Source: JAGOZV01 sp964346445 (GTDB taxonomy: Bacteria; Patescibacteriota; Saccharimonadia; Saccharimonadales; Saccharimonadaceae). Taken from it: a DNA stretch of 9,499 nucleotides. This document shows positions 6,244 to 9,499 of this stretch, in pieces (position 1 is the stretch's first letter; the number at the start of each line of letters is the position of its first letter). The position numbers were made by a program, and so were the translations under genes. The stretch covers positions 1 to 9,499 of the forward strand of contig CAYFUI010000023.1 in NCBI GenBank assembly GCA_964346445.1, given 5' to 3'. The notes under the pieces were generated by a model, which was given only the letters and a program-made list of their open reading frames with translations, was not told the DNA's origin and made no database searches.

Positions 6244-6256
6244 TATATGCTTAAAT
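6228..6256 (+). promoter_or_regulatory. Possible weak promoter of comM
   Basis: TTGCAG (6228-6233) and TTAAAT (6251-6256) are 17 nt apart, with 3/6 and 4/6 matches. The start would fall near 6263, only a few bases before the comM ATG at 6267, so the mRNA would be nearly leaderless. This agrees with the lack of a Shine-Dalgarno sequence there. It overlaps the tmRNA promoter on the other strand. Confidence 0.3.
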
Positions 6257-6266
6257 TAACCTTAAG

Positions 6267-7796
6267 ATGACTGCAACAATCCTTTCTGCTACCCCTATCG
6301 GCTATGACTGCACTACTGTACACGTTGAAGGTGACCTAAAGCACAGTTTACCCTCCATGCAAATAATAGGCATGGGTTCAAGGAGTGTAGACGAAGCGAA
6401 GGACCGAGTGAGGAGTGCCTTGATGAACTCAGGCTTCTCCTTCCCTCCTAAAAAAATTGTCATTAACCTCTCCCCGGCAGAACTAGTCAAAGGCGGAACA
6501 CAGCTAGACTTAGCCATTGCTGTCAACGTACTGGTCTTGTCTGGTCAATTGAGCCCTTCTCATGCGCATAACAAGCTATTTTTGGGCGAATTAGGGCTAG
6601 ATGGAAGTATTAAGCCAGTTAGAAACATACTCGGTCTCTGTGAGCCGTTAAACGCCCCTACCGTCAAAAAAATCTTTATCCCTTGGGACAACTATCAACA
6701 GTCGTTACTACTAGAAGATAGCCGTATAGTTCCCGTAAAGCACCTAAGAGATTTGCTGCTTAAACTACTCGAGGTGGATGCTGACCATACCCCCCTACCA
6801 CCAGCTAAAATAGGTACTACAAAAAGTGATAACCACGCCACTCCAACTATGAGACATTTACTAGATTCTATAAAGGGTCAAGAAGTGGCAAAGCGGGCCG
6901 CGGTTATTGCCGCAGCTGGTCACCATAACCTGCTCTTAACTGGTCCCCCAGGAGTGGGAAAAACGCTAATCGCTAAGACCTTAGCCAATCTACTACCCCC
7001 TCTTACTAAACAAGAATCCAAGGTTGTAACACGCATATACTCCATACAGAGCAGCAATCAGTGTGTGGCTATAACAAAACGTCCTTTTCGCAGCCCTCAC
7101 CACACTGCAAGTTATGCCGCTTTAATTGGGGGCAGTAGGCAACTTCTTCCAGGAGAAATCAGTTTAGCACACAGTGGAGTACTATTCTTAGATGAATTAC
7201 CCGAATATCGCCGTGACACATTGGAAGCTCTACGACAACCCCTTGAAGATGGCCAAATAACCATCAGTAGAGCTGGTGGCAGCACGACCTATCCTGCTAA
7301 TTTTATTCTTGTAGCCACTATGAACCCTTGTCCATGTGGGTATTACGGAGACACAGAAAAAGCTTGTATTTGTACAATTGCGCAAATACAAGCATATCAA
7401 AAGAAAATATCTGGACCACTTCTGGATCGAATAGACCTTTCAATAAAACTGAATCGACCCGAGGATATCTTCAGTCACGAAAACAAAACGTTGTCATACT
7501 CTCAACATACACAATCTGTTGAGCATATTATTTATGCAAAAAATAAACAACAAGAACGTTTTGAGCGTAGTGATGTTTACAACGGTACGGTAACAGATTT
7601 TGATCCAGTAAATACATTTAATGCCACCCAGGACGCACTGGCCTTGATTCAAACTGCCGCTAAGTCGCTACAATTGAGTCCACGCGCTTATCAAAAAACT
7701 CTCAAGGTGGCTCGCACCATTGCAGACTTAAGTAAAGACAACTTTCTTCAAGCGGCTCACGTTACAGAGGCTTTGCAGTTTAGTGGGCGCTTTTAA
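6267..7796 (+). CDS. comM: ComM/YifB family Mg-chelatase-like AAA+ ATPase
   Basis: This is a 509-aa protein, full length for the family. Residues about 1-170 are the N-terminal ChlI/YifB domain (Lon-protease-like fold). The AAA+ core follows: Walker A GPPGVGKT (226-233), the family block FRSPHHTASYAALIGG (274-289), Walker B VLFLDE (305-310), sensor 1 in ATMNPCPCGYYGD (Asn353), and a likely arginine finger in GPLLDRID (Arg388). Cysteines 355, 357, 367 and 369 form a possible metal site. The C-terminal domain has SPRAYQKTLKVARTIADL (471-488). In Vibrio and Haemophilus, ComM is a hexameric helicase that promotes branch migration during natural transformation. By homology it acts on recombining DNA in the cytoplasm. 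ATG 6267 is the only possible start because TAA is at 6252-6254; no Shine-Dalgarno is seen. It is divergent from ssrA, and the infC operon promoter follows its stop. Confidence 0.93.
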   Translation: MTATILSATPIGYDCTTVHVEGDLKHSLPSMQIIGMGSRSVDEAKDRVRSALMNSGFSFPPKKIVINLSPAELVKGGTQLDLAIAVNVLVLSGQLSPSHAHNKLFLGELGLDGSIKPVRNILGLCEPLNAPTVKKIFIPWDNYQQSLLLEDSRIVPVKHLRDLLLKLLEVDADHTPLPPAKIGTTKSDNHATPTMRHLLDSIKGQEVAKRAAVIAAAGHHNLLLTGPPGVGKTLIAKTLANLLPPLTKQESKVVTRIYSIQSSNQCVAITKRPFRSPHHTASYAALIGGSRQLLPGEISLAHSGVLFLDELPEYRRDTLEALRQPLEDGQITISRAGGSTTYPANFILVATMNPCPCGYYGDTEKACICTIAQIQAYQKKISGPLLDRIDLSIKLNRPEDIFSHENKTLSYSQHTQSVEHIIYAKNKQQERFERSDVYNGTVTDFDPVNTFNATQDALALIQTAAKSLQLSPRAYQKTLKVARTIADLSKDNFLQAAHVTEALQFSGRF

Positions 7797-7806
7797 AGAA
7801 TACCCC

Positions 7807-7835
7807 TTGCTATCCCTTGTGAGAAGTGTTAAAAT
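7807..7835 (+). promoter_or_regulatory. Promoter of the infC-rpmI-rplT operon
   Basis: TTGCTA (7807-7812, 4/6) and TAAAAT (7830-7835, 5/6) are separated by 17 nt. The start is predicted near 7842, giving a leader of about 43 nt before the infC start codon. This is too short for the long L20-binding leader or attenuator known upstream of infC in Bacillus. Confidence 0.65.
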
Positions 7836-7884
7836 AAGGACCGTGTATTGCTCAGAAAAAGAATCAAAGTAAAGGAGATAAGAA

Positions 7885-8394
7885 ATCAGTAGACACATTC
7901 GTATTAATCAGGAGATACGTGCCCCGAAACTAAGGGTCATCGGTCCTGATGGAGATCAACTTGGTATTCTTAGCCTGCAAGAGGCAAAACAAGTAGCTCA
8001 AGATGCAGGTGTCGACCTGATAGAAATATCACCTAACGCCGACCCACCGGTAGCCAAAGTTCTTGACTGGGGCAAGTACCAGTACCAAAAAACCAAAGAG
8101 CAACAACGCAACCGCCGCAAGTCAAAAGCTGTTGAGCTGAAACAAATTAGGCTTGGCCTAAAAATTGGTGCTAATGACTTAGACATTAAGCTGCGAAAAG
8201 TGCGTCAGTTCTTAGAACAAGGACATAAAGTGAGGATTAGTATATTTTATCGCGGGCGTGAAAACGCACACAAAGAAATGGGCTATGATATGCTAGACAG
8301 GATTGTCACGATGCTTCACGACGATGGCATTGTTATAGAGCAAAAGCCACAAATGGCTGGCAGAAATTTAAGTATGGTAATAAGGAGTAAATAA
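7885..8394 (+). CDS. infC: Translation initiation factor IF-3, AUC start codon
   Basis: The product is 169 aa. IF3 binds the 30S subunit, prevents 50S joining and checks the start codon and initiator tRNA. The N domain begins SRHIRINQEIRAPKLRVIG and includes AGVDLIEISPNADPPVAKV (41-59). A charged linker spans about 66-82, and the C domain includes FYRGRE (121-126) and AGRNLSMVI (158-166), matching the family. An in-frame TAA at 7879-7881 limits the start. No ATG, GTG or TTG occurs in frame before GTG 8200, in the middle of the C domain. ATC at 7885 follows AGGAG (7873-7877) by 7 nt, exactly as in rpmI and rplT, so AUC is the start. Non-canonical AUU/AUC/AUA starts are a known hallmark of infC and allow IF3 to repress its own translation. 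The TAA stop abuts the rpmI ATG. Confidence 0.93.
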   Translation: MSRHIRINQEIRAPKLRVIGPDGDQLGILSLQEAKQVAQDAGVDLIEISPNADPPVAKVLDWGKYQYQKTKEQQRNRRKSKAVELKQIRLGLKIGANDLDIKLRKVRQFLEQGHKVRISIFYRGRENAHKEMGYDMLDRIVTMLHDDGIVIEQKPQMAGRNLSMVIRSK

Positions 8395-8589
8395 ATGCCG
8401 AAAATGAAGACCCACAAGGGTACCGCTAAAAGAATTAAAATGACCAGTACGGGTAAATTAACCCGACGCCGCGCTTTTGGCAACCACATTCTAGCAAAAA
8501 AAAGTAAAAGTCGTAAACGACGTATCAATACCTCTGCCGAAGTTACAGGTGGCGCGGCAAAGAATATCAAAAAATCTTTAGGCAAATAA
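8395..8589 (+). CDS. rpmI: 50S ribosomal protein L35
   Basis: The product is 64 aa, the usual L35 length. It begins MPKMKTHKGTAKRIKMTSTG, the family signature, and continues with the basic stretch AKKSKSRKRR (residues 44-53). It binds 23S rRNA in the large subunit. The ATG directly follows the infC stop with no gap. Its AGGAG (8383-8387) lies inside the last infC codons, 7 nt before the start, so translation is coupled to infC. Confidence 0.97.
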   Translation: MPKMKTHKGTAKRIKMTSTGKLTRRRAFGNHILAKKSKSRKRRINTSAEVTGGAAKNIKKSLGK

Positions 8590-8646
8590 GCTTTTTATAA
8601 TAATTTAAAAATAATATAATAAATAATAAAGGACAGGAGAACTGAA

Positions 8647-8991
8647 ATGCGAGTAAAAAGAGGTGTTACCGCCCGCGCCAAGCATAAAAAAATGTTAAAG
8701 AAAACTAAAGGTATGCAACACGCCCAAAGGACAAGTTATCGCTTAGCGAAGCAGACAGTCATTAGGGCACTGCAATACCAATACCGAGACCGCCGAAACC
8801 TTAAGCGTGACCTGCGTGCACTATGGATTACACGCATTAACGCTGCCTCGAGAGAGCTTGGTACTACCTACGGGCAACTAATTAGCAACCTTAAAAAAGC
8901 TAATGTGGAACTTGACAGAAAAGTACTAGCAGACCTAGCAGTGCGTGAACCAAAAGCTTTTGAGCATATTGTAAAAACAGTTACAAAATAA
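8647..8991 (+). CDS. rplT: 50S ribosomal protein L20
   Basis: The product is 114 aa, close to the usual 115-120. The basic N-terminal extension (MRVKRGVTARAKHKKMLKKT) threads into 23S rRNA in known structures. The globular part includes RDRRNLKRDLRALWITRINA and YGQLISNLKKA, typical of the family. L20 is needed early in 50S assembly and in several bacteria represses its own operon by binding mRNA. The ribosome binding site AGGAG (8635-8639) is 7 nt before ATG. The 57-bp gap after rpmI is extremely AT-rich (8598-8630) and shows no clear L20-binding mimic. A strong terminator follows the stop. Confidence 0.97.
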   Translation: MRVKRGVTARAKHKKMLKKTKGMQHAQRTSYRLAKQTVIRALQYQYRDRRNLKRDLRALWITRINAASRELGTTYGQLISNLKKANVELDRKVLADLAVREPKAFEHIVKTVTK

Positions 8992-9016
8992 TATTGTAAC
9001 TTATTGTTGTATAAAT

Positions 9017-9051
9017 TTAAAAATAACTCCCATGAAAGGAGTTATTTTTAA
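9017..9051. terminator. Bidirectional intrinsic terminator between rplT and rnpB
   Basis: A nearly perfect inverted repeat pairs 9017-9030 with 9038-9051. The core ACTCC/GGAGT has a 7-nt loop (CATGAAA), and A- and T-rich outer arms supply a U tract in either direction. It ends the infC operon on the plus strand and lies directly beyond the 3' end of RNase P RNA on the minus strand, so it serves both. Confidence 0.88.
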
Positions 9052-9053
9052 TT

Positions 9054-9396
9054 GGCAGTTAACCTATAAGCCGGGTTCTGTCTAGAATGACCATCTATCT
9101 AGTTATACAATTGCTTGTACAATCAAGCGGATTAACGGCTCACTAAGACGAGTAGCCTTATGTTAGCAAGCCTCCTTGCAGCTGACAGGGTTTACCTCTA
9201 CCCCATGTCGCCATAGGGTACTGTGGGCTCTTACCCCACTCATTTCACCCTTACTGCAACTAAAAAGCTGCAGCGGTATCGTTTCTGTGGCACTTTCCCT
9301 AGAGTCACCTCTGGTCGCCGTTAGCGACTGTCATACTCTATGCTGCCCGGACTTTCCTCTACTACTTTCATAGTAGCGGCCATTCAGTAAACTGCC
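9054..9396 (-). ncRNA. rnpB: RNase P RNA, bacterial type A-like
   Basis: This is the catalytic RNA that cuts 5' leaders from tRNA and tmRNA precursors. On the minus strand the universally conserved GAGGAAAGUCCGGGC is at 9359-9345 and the 3' conserved GGCUUAUAGG at 9072-9063, preceded by ACAGAACCC. P1 closes the molecule: GGCAGUU (9396-9390) pairs with AACUGCC (9060-9054). The P15 loop contains GGUAAACCC (9196-9188), whose GGU normally pairs with the tRNA CCA end. The P10-P12 core AGGGUGAAAUG and the GGUAAGAGCCCAC block are also present. The length of about 343 nt and this set of elements fit the ancestral type A. It is convergent with rplT. Confidence 0.96.
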
Positions 9397-9402
9397 TCTT
9401 TT

Positions 9403-9408
9403 ATTGTA
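9403..9408 (-). promoter_or_regulatory. Probable -10 element of rnpB
   Basis: TACAAT (9408 to 9403 on the minus strand, 5/6 match) places the start about 7 nt downstream at 9396, exactly where the P1 helix begins. The -35 region is poor (TTATTC at 17-nt spacing). An overlapping TATGAT (9413-9408) is an alternative. The remaining sequence to 9499 shows no gene. Confidence 0.5.
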
Positions 9409-9499
9409 TCATAGCAATGTATGTAGAATAAGTTACAGTATAAGTGGAATTAAGATTAAAGAACCCCTATCAACATTAGAATCTGAAACATGAGCGCCC

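Noticed and set aside
8200..8394. Short gene starting GTG at 8200
   Set aside because: It is the C-terminal third of infC; the true start is AUC at 7885.
8590..8646. TATAAT-like motifs between rpmI and rplT as an internal promoter
   Set aside because: The stretch is almost pure A/T, so -10 matches are expected by chance, and no -35 is found at proper spacing.
9176..9373. Plus-strand open frame of 65 codons
   Set aside because: It lies antisense within rnpB, whose conserved elements account for the sequence.
9491..9499. ATG near the right edge as a gene start
   Set aside because: Only three codons are visible and there is no ribosome binding site.

Overview
The window looks like part of a Patescibacteria (Candidate Phyla Radiation) chromosome, most likely Saccharibacteria (TM7) or a close relative. 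This is inferred from gene content and protein character: a three-gene membrane/T4SS-type ATPase cluster of the kind seen in these reduced genomes, a ComM homologue, compact ribosomal proteins, and a tmRNA and RNase P RNA with short, AT-rich flanks. No 16S rRNA is present, so the assignment rests on family resemblance alone. The genetic code appears standard: TGG is used for tryptophan and TGA closes the first gene.

Layout. (1) 1-563, plus strand: two small overlapping membrane-protein genes, the first cut by the window edge. (2) 592-4346, minus strand: an operon read from right to left. It encodes a 131-aa four-helix membrane protein, a 156-aa Pro/Ala-rich soluble protein with a charged conserved-looking tail, and a 962-aa membrane-anchored T4SS/HerA-type ATPase. 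(3) 4347-6266: about 1.9 kb without a convincing protein gene. It is not empty. It holds a folded RNA candidate at 4487-4728 (+), closed by a terminal stem and followed by a U-rich tail; a perfect DnaA-box sequence at 5513-5521; a compact small-RNA gene at about 5609-5714 (+) with a near-consensus promoter and a strong intrinsic terminator; and the tmRNA gene ssrA at 5801-6197 (-). (4) 6267-7796 (+): comM (YifB family AAA+ ATPase). (5) 7807-8991 (+): promoter and operon infC-rpmI-rplT (IF3, L35, L20). infC has no usual start codon and starts at AUC, 7 nt after an AGGAG ribosome binding site; rpmI and rplT use the same AGGAG-N7 arrangement. (6) 9017-9051: a bidirectional terminator shared with the convergent RNase P RNA gene rnpB (9054-9396, -).

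How it fits together. The right half is a translation and RNA-processing block: IF3, L35, L20, tmRNA for ribosome rescue and RNase P RNA for tRNA/tmRNA 5' maturation. comM points to DNA uptake and recombination, and the left operon to an envelope-linked DNA- or protein-translocating ATPase; a functional link between these two is inference only. The most novel items are the two unassigned RNAs in the central gap and the unusual tmRNA, whose predicted 28-residue tag ends in Ala-Leu-Val rather than Leu-Ala-Ala and whose T-loop has G where U is almost universal.
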